Assembly: GCA_008638375.1 (NCBI GenBank)
Contig: VIRR01000466.1
Location: 186,001 to 250,000 of the forward strand
DNA from: Nyssa sinensis
Lineage: Eukaryota; Streptophyta; Magnoliopsida; Cornales; Nyssaceae
Length of the DNA stretch: 64,000 nucleotides
Direction of reading: 5' to 3'
This document shows positions 32,917-43,770 of the stretch, one piece after another (position 1 is the first letter of the stretch; the number at the start of each line of letters is the position of its first letter). Below the pieces are notes generated by a model. The model saw nothing but the letters and a program-made list of their open reading frames with translations. It ran no database searches and had not been told where the DNA came from. The translations under genes were made by a program, and so were the position numbers.

Positions 32917-35190
32917 TGTAACGACCCTGACCTCAATGGCATGATATTGTCCGTTTTGGGTCTCAGCCCTCACGGTTTTGTTCTTGGGCTTTCACCCAAA
33001 AGGCCTCATACCATATGGGGGTCAGTCCGCACTTATGAATACCCCCGCTTTCCCCTCCCCAGGCGATGTGGGATGAAAGCTTTCACCCACTCAGGGGCTG
33101 CAACCCTCCATCCACCCCTCACAAGGCTCAACGTCCTCATCGAAGGGCCCTCTCACAGGCACACTTCTGGCTAGGGTGCGCTCTGCTACCACTCTGTCAC
33201 AACCCCAAATCCGGTCCATGCGGATCGAGGGTTCGTGATCGGCCACCGAGGCCTTTTCTGATTTCCATTAATCAAACGCAGTGGAATAAATTTCTTTTTC
33301 TATTGCAGAAGCGCTAATCAATACACAAGTCAACATTAGTCATCTATTTATATATTCCATAGCAATTACAAAAAGTACATGATGAAATTTTTTCGAAGCC
33401 TGCTGATGTCATGTTCGATATATAGTCCAAAATTTTCAAAAGCACCTATATCATGACTAGCAAAATCCTATTACAAAAAGGGTTCATAGCTTTACAAGCT
33501 TCCAGCTAGTCTGACTGAACCTGTTATTTCTTTTCCGATATCATCACCTGAAATAGGATAAGAATATCCTATGAGCTCAACAGCTTGTGAGAATCCCAGC
33601 TCTTGAGCATTTCATAATATACCAAGAGTTTCAAAACTACTATTTAATTTAATACTGAAATGTCAATGATCAGATATCATACGTTATCTTAATTATAGTA
33701 CAAGATAACGGTATCAAATTCAGTTCCAATATATCTCAATTCGAAGATAATCGTAAATCGATAACCAATAACATAGTTCAATAAATCAAAATCACAGTTC
33801 AATATCATGGTTCAATTCCCAAATTCATAGTTCAATAATTCATAATTCAATAATTCAGATTCATGGTTCAATAACCCAAATTCATAGTTCAATAAATAAT
33901 AGTTCAATATCTCAAATTCATAGTTCGATAATTCAGATTCATGGTTCGATTTTCAATATTCATATTCAAAATCATATATTCCACTTCTATAGCCAGCAAA
34001 TTAGAACCTCGCTGACTGAGATCGATGGGCTAGCTAGTTCGATATGCCGTATCAACACCGGCTCACCACAATATACCTTGTGGGAAGGTTCGATAAATCA
34101 CAACCTATTCCATAGTGATTAATCATAAAAGAGTGTTCTATTCAAAGCATCAAAATCATAACCAAATCATATCCAAAATCAATAATCATCAATAGCAGTT
34201 CAATTACTCAAATCGAAATTCTTTATTTGATGTTTAGTTTAAACAGTTCAACATTTGTGAGAAAATCACAAAACGTTTGAGTATCTTACAAACACATTTT
34301 CTTAAGTCAAAGAAGACAATATAGTTGTCAATAGGTCATTTAAAACGTATACAGTATAACTGTTAAACAAATGCTATAAAGGAAAACGATTTCATATGTC
34401 GATATATCATAAAAGAGTTCAATATTTATATTTATAATGAAAGTTTCAGGGTTGCAGCCCCTGAGTGGGTGAAAGCTCTCATCCCACATCGCTTGGGGAA
34501 GGGAAAGCAGGGATATTCATAAGTGCGGACTGACCCCCATATGGTATGAGGCCTTTTGGGCGAAAGCCCAAGAACTAAACCGTGAGGGCTAAGACCCAAA
34601 GCGGACAATATCATGCCATTAAGGTCAAGGTCGTTACAGTGGTATCAGAGCGCACCCCAGCCGGAAGTGTGCCTGTGAGAGGGCCCTTCGACGAGGACGT
34701 CGAGCCTTATGAGGGGTGGATGGAGGGTTGCAGCCCCTGAGTGGGTGAAAGCTCTCATCCCACATCGCTTGGGGAAGGGAAAGCGGGGGTATTCATAAGT
34801 GCAGACTAACCCCCATATGGTATGAAGCCTTTTGGGCGAAAGCCCAAGAACAAAACCGTGAGGGCTGAGACCCAAAGCGGACAATATCATGCCATTGAGG
34901 TCAGGGTCGTTACAGTGGTATTAGAGCGCACCTCAGCCGAAAGTGTGCCTGTGAGGAGGCCCTTCGACGAGGACGTCGAGCCTTGTGAGGGGTGGATGGA
35001 GGGTTGCAGCCCCTGAGTGGGTGAAAGCTATCATCCCACATTGCCTGGGGAAGGGAAAGCGGGGGGATTCATAAGTACGGACTGACCCCCATATGGTATG
35101 AGGCCTTTTGGGCGAAAGCCCAAGAACAAAACCGTGAGGGCTGAGACCCAAAGCGGACAATATCATGCCATTGAGGTCAGGGTCGTTACA
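32917..35190 (-). mobile_element. Cluster of miniature LTR elements (TRIM-like) around an unrelated LTR
   Basis: Four copies of a 186-bp LTR occur: inverted at 32917-33102, and at 34453-34638, 34729-34914 and 35005-35190. The three right copies alternate with two identical-length 90-bp internal domains (34639-34728, 34915-35004) that open with GTGGTATCAGAGCGC or its one-base variant (initiator tRNA-Met site) and end in a GGGGTGGATGGAGGG purine tract. LTRs are TG...CA type. This is the plan of a terminal-repeat retrotransposon in miniature, present here as a tandem LTR-int-LTR-int-LTR array plus one reversed LTR-int unit. There is no coding capacity, so it depends on another element's enzymes. 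Confidence 0.75.
33195..34448 (-). repeat. Probable solo LTR of another (chromovirus-like) family
   Basis: Between the reversed and direct miniature units lies about 1,254 bp starting TGTCACAACCCCAAATCCGG and ending GAAAGTTTCA (TG...CA). It has many degenerate ATAGTTCAATAATTCA repeats in the middle. Read on the minus strand it ends TTGTGACA, two bases from a tRNA-Met-type site, as chromovirus (Tekay/Del-type) LTRs do. I inferred the right border from TG...CA only. No partner LTR is in the window. Confidence 0.45.
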
Positions 35191-35362
35191 TCAACTGCTG
35201 GCCCCATTGCTCGTGGAGCAAGCGGCCGACGTTGAGAGCTTTGCGGATTCTGAGTCTTCTGTCGCGGTTGGAGATTTGGGGCCATGGTTTTCCGGTGAGG
35301 AAAAAGATAAGTTTGTGCATAGAGCACTTGGAGATTAGTCGTTCCCACAGACGGCGCCAAAC

Positions 35363-35993
35363 TGATGCTACACTTTTTGGCTCGCAATAAATCTGGGCTC
35401 CGCGACCTGTATAACACTCAAAAAGGGGATCAGAGGACCACCGGATTGGCTCCGGCGGCAGCTGCTCTGATGCTTAAGTAAGTAAACTGAATTGAAAAGA
35501 CTGTATTGAAAGCCAAAGAATGAGCATAAAAATAAAGCGTACTTTTAGGGTTTAATTTATAGACCGTGGCCTTCCTAAGTTGATTAGGATTCAGAGCCAT
35601 GAATATAGGGATTTGATCATCAGAGATTGCAGTTACCTTGTGGAGTATTGTATCGTAGATAGAGATAATCATAGATAGTAGTTTCCTTGTTAAAGATTGT
35701 TTCCGTGTTGAAGACTGTTTCCTTATTCCCTGCTTGGCAGTTGTTAAGGAAACCATAAGGTCAGAATTATACGAAATACTGAGTGAATATTACCCGGAGC
35801 ATAAGGTCTGGAGGATATGTGCATGAAGATGCCCTAGAAGTTCCGCCCGCTCTGTATGACCGAGTTTATCGGCTCTGTAGAATATGTATATAAGAATGCC
35901 CTGAAAGCTGTGACTGCTCTATATGACCGAGTTTATCAGCTCTGTAAGCACACGTGTCTCAAGGTGATTGGTATGTCTGTTTGTGGTATATCA
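35363..35993 (-). repeat. Tat-2 5' LTR (right copy)
   Basis: A 631-bp LTR matching 26652-27282 without length change. The minus-strand primer site TGGCGCCGTCTGTGGG and a gag start (MAPNLQPRQKT, about 35285-35250) lie to its left, confirming minus orientation. Confidence 0.94.
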
Positions 35994-35998
35994 GTAAC

Positions 35999-36136
35999 CA
36001 TCTTTCATAGGTGCCTTTGTGCCTTGTAACAGAGAGAAATCATTTAATTTTGTCTTACCCATTAACATTACTGTTCCATTCAACTAATCAGCTATATCAT
36101 AATTGCTCCTCCTCTTCTCTGAAGCAGGGAAAAGAA
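35999..36136 (+). promoter_or_regulatory. Residual proximal upstream region/5' UTR of CRK-B
   Basis: This stretch matches the sequence immediately before CRK-D (GTGCCTTTGTGCC, then CAGAGAGA, then TTGAAGCAGGG-like). Only about 140 bp remain between the Tat-2 TSD and the ATG. Confidence 0.6.
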
Positions 36137-39100
36137 ATGCTTCTTCTCCAGGACCTCAGGGCAAATTTACTGCCTTTAATCACAATCTTTGGGCTAATCA
36201 GTTCCAGTTATGGCCTGCCAGTGCCAACATACAATTACGACATCTGTTTAGGCTCTAACAACACAGCCAACACCAGTTACCAATCTAATCTCAGTGATCT
36301 TTTGGGTTCTTTATCCTCTGCAGCTGCCACCAACACCTACAAGAAAACCTCTAATGGCATCTACAGCCTCTACCTATGCCGTGGTGATGTTGCAATTGAT
36401 GTGTGCCACAATTGTGTGAACACTGCGAATCAAGATATCCAAAATCGATGTTCCTCTAATCAACAAGCGATTATATGGTATGATGAGTGCATGTTATATT
36501 ACTCTAATACTAACTTCTTTGGCATGGAACAAACATATCCAGGGGTGTTCATGTGGAATTTACAAAATAATACTTCATCCACTGGGACCGATGTTGACAC
36601 GCTAGCTTTGATGTACACACTGGTAGCGAAAGCTCCATACACGGAAATGATGTATGTCGCAGATGAATCAGCTGCAACTAATGGGTCTAAGGACAGATAT
36701 GGGTTGGTGCAGTGTAGTAGAGATATAAATAGTGATGAATGTAAGAATTGTTTGGGGCAGTTGATGGAGAATATCATGCAGTGTTGCCAAGAGAAGATAG
36801 GGTGGCGTATATTGGTACCCAGTTGCAATCTAAGGTACGAGCAGTATCCTTTCTTCCAGCAACCTTTGGCTCCACCAGTGCCGGTGCCAGCGGCTCAGCC
36901 ACTGCCTAATAATGAAGGTGAGTCAAATTGGAAAGCTATTGACCATAAATGAAATGTCATATCTTTATATAATTGTGCCAGACATTTTGTCCTAAATCTC
37001 CAATTATATGGGTGTTCTAGTTTTTTTATAGAACTGAAACTTTGGATTTGACTTTGTTATTATTTGGGGTTAACAAAAGCACACAATTACTGAACCATCA
37101 TTATACCTTGCCTAAAATTTTAAGAGCCACACTAAAAATAACAGGTCCTGTGTCTCAATTTTACCATCTCAATGACATGGCTTCACTTGTCCTTTCCTTG
37201 TAAAATTAAAGGCCATCATTGTAGATTTCAAAAGTACCATTCCTACATCATTTGAGATGCAACCGAGGTGGGGAATTAATGAGGATTAGTGTCTTTATGT
37301 TTCAATAATTTCATGTTACATTGTCAGTACAATGTATTGGCAGGAAAGGCAGGAACAAATACAACAAAGATTGTGCTTATCAGTGTGTTAGCCTTTGCAG
37401 TAGTGGCAGCTCTGGTTGGTATTTATCTTTACTGTTCACTTGGTGGGAAGAGAACACAAATAGGTATATAATTTATTCTCTCTTTAACAATGCAAGGTAA
37501 AATTGTACTGAATATTGTTTTCATTTGGTATGCAGTTCAGGAAAGCAGTCAAGTAATTCTATGGAACAATAGGGAAGGTCGAACTAGCAGACGCTTCATG
37601 GAGGAAAGTATGGATGTAAGGGATCAGAACAACAGTGGAGAAATGCATTACTTTGACTTAGCTACCATAAAAATTGCTACAAACAATTTCTCCCTTGCAA
37701 ATAAGCTGGCCCAGTTTACAAGGTAAAGGACATTTTACTATACAAGAAAATAATGTGAATTACTTCTGTTTGGTTAAGGAGTTTATGTGAAATGAATTCA
37801 GGGAAAGTTGCATGATGGAAAGGAAATAGCTGTTAAAAGGCTATCGAATAACTCTGGGCAAGGTCTTGAAGAGTTCAAGACTGAAGTAAGGCTGATAATA
37901 AAGCTCCAACATAGAAATCTTGTGAGGCTTTTAGGTTGCTGCATTGAGAGGGATGAGAAGCTCCTTGTCTATGAGTACATGGCCAACACTAGTCTTGACG
38001 CATTTCTGTTTGGTTTGTGCTCTCTGTCTAAGTTGTAAAAAACTTTTCAGGCTATGCATTAGATAAACTTCTAACAGATTTTTCATTTTGGCAATTCCTT
38101 CTTACAAAAGGCAGATCCAATAAAATGTAAGGAACTGGACTGGCTTAAGCGTGTGAATATTGTTCGTGGAATTGCAAAAGGGACTTCAATATTTGCATGA
38201 GAACTCTTGGCGCAAAATCATTCACAGGGACTTGAAAGCCAGCAATGTTCTGTTGGACGATGAGATGAACCCAAAAATATCACACTTCGGCACAGCTAGG
38301 ATTTTTGGTGGCAACCAAACTGAAGCTAACACAAACAGAGTTGTGGGAACCTAGAAAGTCTAATTCCTCCTTCTCTATCCATTCTTGAATAAAAGTAATG
38401 ATTGAATGCTGTCTCTGATGGAACAATTGTGAAGACATGATCAAACTGAAGCAGGGTCTAACAAGATCAAGTAATAATCAAGGTATTAAAGAACGTAGTG
38501 AAGTATAGAAATGTTCTGCATTATTTGTATTCAATTCAATGTTTTTGCACATCTCTGTTCCTTGTATTAACTCTGGTAAGTCCTAAAGATGGTGAAAATA
38601 CTCCAAGACTCAAAAGTTGCTTTCATTTTCATAGGACTTTGTAATGTTTTCTCTGATATGGTAGTACATAATACATATATCCAAAGGCGACCTTCTCCGA
38701 TGATATGTATCAACACTATTCTCCAATTTGTTGTGCTTTTATGTTCACTTGACAAAAATTTACTCTGAAAATGCAAGTCTTGTCTGAACTTTCTTGAATG
38801 AATTCATTAAAGCAATACTTTGTAGCCAATGGAAGTCTAAATTGACAGGTGCAAATTGACATTGTATTGCATTTTTATTGCTGTCAACAAAAGAGCATAG
38901 GTGATTGAGTATGTGGGTTGATCACAGAGAGGAATATGTTGGAAACCAAGATTATTAGGCAGCCACAAGATTGAAGAATAGAAACAATATTTGACGTTTA
39001 GAATAATGTAAATGTTAAGAAATTCAACCAAGGGTGGTTTGCAGATGAAGTAAATAAGGGAGAAAAGCTTGATAAAACATAAACTGATAATCTACTTTTG

Positions 39101-40250
39101 ACAAAATGGAACAATCCTAGTAGACATTCAATACACACAAAGTAGTTCCAATGAATGGACCACCTCCTAATGATTGTGAAATTAACTGTTTCATAGTCAA
39201 GAGCAATTCTGCATTTAGGTTGATTGAAATGTGGAATCAGGGCTCAAATTTTGTAAAACTCACTTTAAAGAGAAATAAATTATGTCATGGTGAGGTGCAG
39301 TTCTGCATTCGGGTTGATTAACAATGTAGCATCGAGTCTCAAAACTTGTATAAGCCACCTTATTAGAAAAGTATTACTTAATTCATGGGGACAACCCTTT
39401 TCTTTCTTCAATGAGTAAACATTTACTAAGAACACCAAAGAATTTTAAAGTAGAGCGCTTAAAAACCAATGTATTTTAGTAATCATAGTACTGTCAATGT
39501 CTCTTTTATCATAACATTTTGTTCCATGTTATATCTAGAGATTAGAACTATTTCATTTCATTTTAATTCACACAAATTTATGCTGAACCCCTTACAAAAT
39601 TTTGTTTCCATATAGCGGATACATGGCCCCAGAGTATGCAATGGAGGGATTATTTTCAACAAAGTCTGATGTTTACAGCTTTGGAGTTTTATTGCTGGAA
39701 ATCCTGAGTGGAAGAAAGAATGGTAGCTTATATCATCCAGAGTATGCCTGCAGCCTTCTCTCAGGGGTATGCTTGTTTTTTCCCTCTTCCAAATGTAGAG
39801 TTTAGATACAAGTAAAGCTTCTTCCTTTTTCCAATTGTGAACTCAATCAAACATGATACTGAACAGGCATGGGAACTATGGAAAGAAAGCAAAGGACGAG
39901 AGTTGATAGATCAAAACATAATCGACATTTGTCCTATGAGTGAGGCTATGAGGTGGTTTAATATTGCATTATTGTGTGTTCAAGAAGACCCTAATAATCG
40001 CCCCACCATGTCATCAATTGTTCACATGCTTGGTGGCCAACTGACAAATCTTCCCCAACCATCAGGACCCCCGTTTTCTGTTGCTAGATTTGTCACGTCT
40101 GATCAATCTTCATCCACAGGGGCAGGGACAGGATTTCTCCCATCAGATCAATCTTCAACAAGTGCTTCTAGCCAGTTAAGATATTACCCTTTTGTTGTTA
40201 ATTACAAAATTTTCTATGTAAATTGTAGGGAGGAATATGGACTAGCCTAA
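36137..40250 (+). pseudogene. CRK-B: cysteine-rich receptor-like kinase pseudogene
   Basis: Exons by alignment to CRK-D: 36137-36917, 37344-37463, 37536-37722, 37802-38012, 38115-38353, 39616-39766, 39867-40250. The start MLLLQDLRANLLPL is preferred over an upstream frame because it begins the signal peptide. Two DUF26 motifs ([26 protein letters not shown]), a TM helix and kinase sequence are present. Lesions: a 16-bp deletion after 37707 removes the glycine loop and shifts the frame; an extra A at 38176-38179 shifts it again; the DFG Asp codon is His (38283-38285); the exon 5 donor GT is GA (38354); and the stop used by CRK-C is CAG here, extending the tail. At most a secreted DUF26 fragment could be made. 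Confidence 0.92.
38354..39615 (+). other. Long intron 5 of CRK-B
   Basis: About 1.26 kb, alignable with 51083-52456 of CRK-C. CRK-D has only 179 bp here (63557-63735), so the extra 1.1 kb was either gained before B and C split or lost in D. No coding content seen. Confidence 0.6.
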
Positions 40251-40867
40251 AACTGCTAGTTGGTGAGCGTACTAATTAACATTAGACACTATTTCAAACA
40301 TAATTAAACATGTTTGAATACTGAATAGATGATCATTTGACATGTGAATCACAAACTTTGTTTCAACTATCAATCTTTCAAGCATATACAATGTCATAAT
40401 CACATAATGCCATAACAGGATTCAGAATGACACTCTTGGTGAACAACCAAAATACCTTGCTTTCTTGAGGAATTGACCGACATGAGATGCTTTGATCTAT
40501 TAGATCACCAATTACTACAAAAGCTTAAGCTGTTAGAGAATGGGCCAACAATGTATATCAAACTCTCTCAACATGATCATCAACTGACCTACACTACAGA
40601 AACTTGTCCAGCAAATGGATTTAAAGTCAATGAAGGGTGTGTATATATAGGCTTTAGCTTCCTATCTTTAACTTCAATAGAAAGTTATGACAAATTGAAA
40701 TCTTGTGACATAGACCATTTATCCTCTGGCCAGAGAGTGCACTCAAGTCTCCTAACCCCCTTCACATTCTCTCTCTTTCAGATAAATTGCTTTTCAGCCA
40801 GTTTCCTCGAGTGTTTTTTTTTTAATCTATTCCTCTGCACAATCTAACAATAGCAGTGAATACAACA
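40251..40867 (+). other. CRK-B 3' flank with an insertion absent downstream of CRK-C
   Basis: Sequence after CRK-B matches that after CRK-C until AATACTGA (about 40318-40327), then again from CACTGATTTCAG (about 40870). The roughly 545 bp between are unique to CRK-B and bounded by ACTGA on both sides, so they may be a small insertion with a 5-bp TSD. I see no terminal repeats or gene in it. Confidence 0.4.
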
Positions 40868-41500
40868 CTGATTTCAGTCATCTCCTTTCTTCACAACCAC
40901 CTATGGCTCTCTGACCAGGTTTTATAACACCAGCTCTGGCAAAAATCCAGGTGAAATATTTCGTCTAGTCCTTTGTAGAGGTGATGATACAAGTAATGAA
41001 TGCCAAAGTTGTATAAGAACTGCAAGTAAAGATATCATACAATGTTGCACCGATAGTAAACAAGCTATCATATGGCATGATCTGCTTTCTAAGATATTCC
41101 AACAAGAGCTTTTTCTCCTTCTAGCTATGAATAGACAAATTCATCTGTGGAATACCATGAATGCTTCAGACTCAGTTCAGTTAAAGTACTGGGAGAGTTA
41201 ATGAATAACACGTTGTCACAAGTTGCATTTGCTTCTTACTGGATGTTTGCTACTGGAGAGACAAGAATGGACTTGTGCGGCGCACCAGAATCTTGATCGA
41301 GAGGGATTGTGAGGCTTGCCTTAAGATTGCATTAGATATACCATCTTGTTAATTGCAGTGGAAAGCAAGGTGGCCAAGTTCTTGGACTGAATTGTGTCTT
41401 GAAATTTGAGATATATACCTTTTGATCTTCAAGAGCTCCAATAAAACACTCCATTTTATATAGCCTTAGCAGATCCTGGACTGTTGAGACACGAAAAGAA
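40868..41500 (+). pseudogene. DUF26 pseudogene fragment downstream of CRK-B
   Basis: Decayed CRK ectodomain. CRGDDTSNECQSC (C-X8-C-X2-C) is followed by CCTDSKQAIIWHD, then after frame breaks WNTMNASDSVQLKYWES and CEACLKIALDIPSC. There is no start, signal peptide, TM or kinase. A near-identical fragment follows CRK-C, so it was copied with the CRK block. Confidence 0.75.
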
Positions 41501-42424
41501 TGAAACTCTGGTCTCCTTAATTTCCTCCTCATTAGTCCATTTTAGCTAAATAGTCCGTAATCTGATTAACTTCCCTGACAGAATGCACAACCTTGAATTC
41601 AAGTGGAGGGACCAATCTCAGAAAAATTTCGGTGGAGACCGATTCTCTTGTTGATCTAGATCTTCGACTCATTCACTCGTAGGGTCCATGGAATTGGTGG
41701 TGGTGAAGTCATCACCGGCAGTGTGTGTTGCGGGTGGTGGCCATCGGTGATGATCGGAGATGAGGAAGGCTGGGCTAGGGCGAGGCCATGAAAGCCGTCG
41801 GCGACGATGGTAACCTTGGAATCGAGCTTCTGCGCAGTGGCAAAGCAAGCTTAAAACCTGACGCTTCTGAATAAGCCAAAACATACTAAAGGAGTAAAAA
41901 AATCAGTAACATGAGAATATAAAGTGTCGACGATTTCTGACAACAAAAAAACTTTTAATAAAACTTCTTATTCTCTTGTGATTAATTAACTCTTAAAAAT
42001 TTTAAACAATTTAATTCAAGATGAAAACATCAATTTCTTTTATACACAATTCTTGATTTGAGTCACGGTACCTAAAGATTGATGAGTAGATTTTTATTTA
42101 AAATATAAGATGATTTAAATTTAAAAAAAAAAAGTAAATAGAAGAAATATGAAATCTATAATGCCGAAGTTTCAACTGTATTGCTCTTCCACTTGCATGA
42201 CCATTTCTCTCCATATAATATATGATTTATGATTATTTAGAGTAGACTTTTCGAGATCATGGGCTTGTAGTTGTAGCTAAATGGAAGATACAGAAGCAAT
42301 GCAGCTGTCTATTGAACCCACCCAATTAATTAATTAGTAGGGGGAGACCCTTATTAAATAACTTAGCTCAAAGGTCCAGAGTCAGATTGTAAAGAAATCT
42401 TTGGCGGTTCAGGTCCTTCCAGCC
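41501..42424. other. Intergenic sequence with a possible RNase H-like scrap
   Basis: On the minus strand about 41615-41532 reads LEFKVVHSVREVNQITDYLA then KMD and stop, which resembles the C-terminal VxHVxREANxxADxLA motif of RNase H-like domains linked to LINE-type elements. It is too short for certainty. The remainder to the copia TSD shows no gene. Confidence 0.3.
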
Positions 42425-42704
42425 TATTGGAGACAAAACAGAACCTGCACAGCAGCAGCCAAAAGTGCCCAGTCAAACAGAGGATAACAGAGGATATTGC
42501 CACTGATATCTCGGGCCAACAACTTTGATACAATCTGATAATATTTGTTGATACAATCTGATAATGTTTTTGATTTTTGAATAGCTTATGTATAGGAGGA
42601 AGTTATGGAGAGTTTGTATATAAATATCACATGTTGTATACACTTTAATACATCTTGAACAGAAACCTTTTATCCTTCAAATCTCTCTTCCAGTAACCTT
42701 TATA
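42425..42704 (+). repeat. Copia 5' LTR
   Basis: 280 bp, ends CCTTTATA before the primer site. It contains the extra AGAGGATAAC unit. It carries the promoter for the element. Confidence 0.94.
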
Positions 42705-42753
42705 TGGTATCAGAGCTTCCGATAAGACTCACGTCTAACTGATCCTCTTCAAG

Positions 42754-43770
42754 ATGTCTGCCTCCCCAAATTCTTCAACTTCAAATGTTGTTATAACCAA
42801 CCTTCCCACCTTCAACCCATCTTCCTCCATCAACCTCACCAAACTCACACGTCTGAATTACCCAACATGGAAAGCCACCATTTTACCCTACCTTAAAGGC
42901 CAGAGAGTCTACGGATATATCGATGGCTCCGTTCGGCAACTTGAAAAAACCATCACTGCCTCTGATGGCTCTACAACCCCCAACCCATTATATGATATTT
43001 GGGAAACCCAGGATAACCTTATTCTTAGCTGCATAAATTCTTCTCTTTCTGAAGAGGTACTTGCCCAGGTTGCTCATTGCAGCACCTCTGCTGAAGTTTG
43101 GATGGCTTTGAGCTCTGCCTTTGCATCACAGTCAAGTGCTAAAGCAGTACATGTTCGCTCTCAACTCTCTACTCTGCGGAAAGGTAATCAATCTGCAACT
43201 AATTACTTCATGACAATCAAACGTCTCACGGACGAATTGGCCATTGCTGGTCAAGCTCTGAACTGTGACGATATTATCACATATTTGCTTGCTGGGCTCG
43301 GTCCCGAATATGACTCTCTTGTCTCCATGGTATCTCACCGAGATAATTCTCTCCCCTTGGAAGAACTTTATTCCATGCTCCTGACGTGTGAAGCTCGCAT
43401 TCAGCATAATAATCAAATTCCATCCTTGCCCGTGGCTTCGGCCAACGTTGCCACTCGACAACAATATTTTTCAGGAGGCCGGGGTCGTGGCAACTTCTTA
43501 GCTCCTCGAGGCAGGGGGCGTAATACATTCAATGGCAATCGTGGAGGTGGTCGCAGCAACACCAGTATATGGTGTCAACTGTGTGACAAGCCTGGCCACA
43601 CGACTTCCCGCTGTTGGAAGCGCTTTGATCCACATTTCCTGACCCCACCACCTCGCCCAAATCCTCAAGCAAACCTAGCCTCCAACCAATCTCCACAACA
43701 CTCAACTGAACAAGAGTGGCATCCCGACACTGGTGCGACACATCATTTGACCAACAACATGATAATCTGA
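42754..43770 (+). CDS. Copia Gag, ending in the broken protease
   Basis: ATG 42754 (MSASPNSSTSNVVITNLP) opens a 338-residue frame with a UBN2-type gag domain (LTRLNYPTWKATILPYLKGQ), a Gly/Arg-rich stretch and the zinc knuckle CQLCDKPGHTTSRC. It runs into the protease active site HPDTGATHHLTNN and then stops at 43768-43770 because of a one-base frame change around 43756-43764. The downstream pol frame resumes at once (HDNLNIRSDDFSGTD). Gag forms the particle and binds RNA. Confidence 0.9.
   Translation: MSASPNSSTSNVVITNLPTFNPSSSINLTKLTRLNYPTWKATILPYLKGQRVYGYIDGSVRQLEKTITASDGSTTPNPLYDIWETQDNLILSCINSSLSEEVLAQVAHCSTSAEVWMALSSAFASQSSAKAVHVRSQLSTLRKGNQSATNYFMTIKRLTDELAIAGQALNCDDIITYLLAGLGPEYDSLVSMVSHRDNSLPLEELYSMLLTCEARIQHNNQIPSLPVASANVATRQQYFSGGRGRGNFLAPRGRGRNTFNGNRGGGRSNTSIWCQLCDKPGHTTSRCWKRFDPHFLTPPPRPNPQANLASNQSPQHSTEQEWHPDTGATHHLTNNMII

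Larger units (their letters stand above)
26652..35993 (-). mobile_element. Tat-2: non-autonomous Ty3/gypsy (Tat) retrotransposon upstream of CRK-B
   Basis: The 9,342-bp element has two 631-bp LTRs and a perfect TSD, gtaac (26647-26651 and 35994-35998). It has the same plan and minus orientation as Tat-1, including antisense aORFs, a dimeric minisatellite and an integrase end. Gag beyond the first codons, protease, RT and RNase H are missing, and a 2.3-kb cluster of foreign LTRs occupies that place. About 30 differences separate its LTRs. It could only have moved using proteins from a relative such as a functional Tat-1, unless the deletion came after insertion. It lies about 140 bp from the CRK-B start codon. 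Confidence 0.93.

Noticed and set aside
34432..35166. Repeated minus-strand frames starting MILSALGLSPHG
   Set aside because: They are translations of the 186-bp miniature LTR and recur with every copy.
32917..35190. Interpreting the inverted 186-bp ends as a foldback DNA transposon
   Set aside because: The units contain TG...CA ends, tRNA-Met primer sites and purine tracts, which are LTR-element features. No clear TSD surrounds the whole, only a loose AACTG on both sides two bases out of register.
36011..36136. Upstream extension of CRK-B (about 42 more codons)
   Set aside because: The signal peptide starts at the internal Met (36137), which is the position used by CRK-D. The upstream part corresponds to 5' UTR in the homologues.
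41669..41884. Short frame with His/Arg/Pro-rich sequence
   Set aside because: No conserved domain, no start context, and it lies in decayed intergenic DNA.
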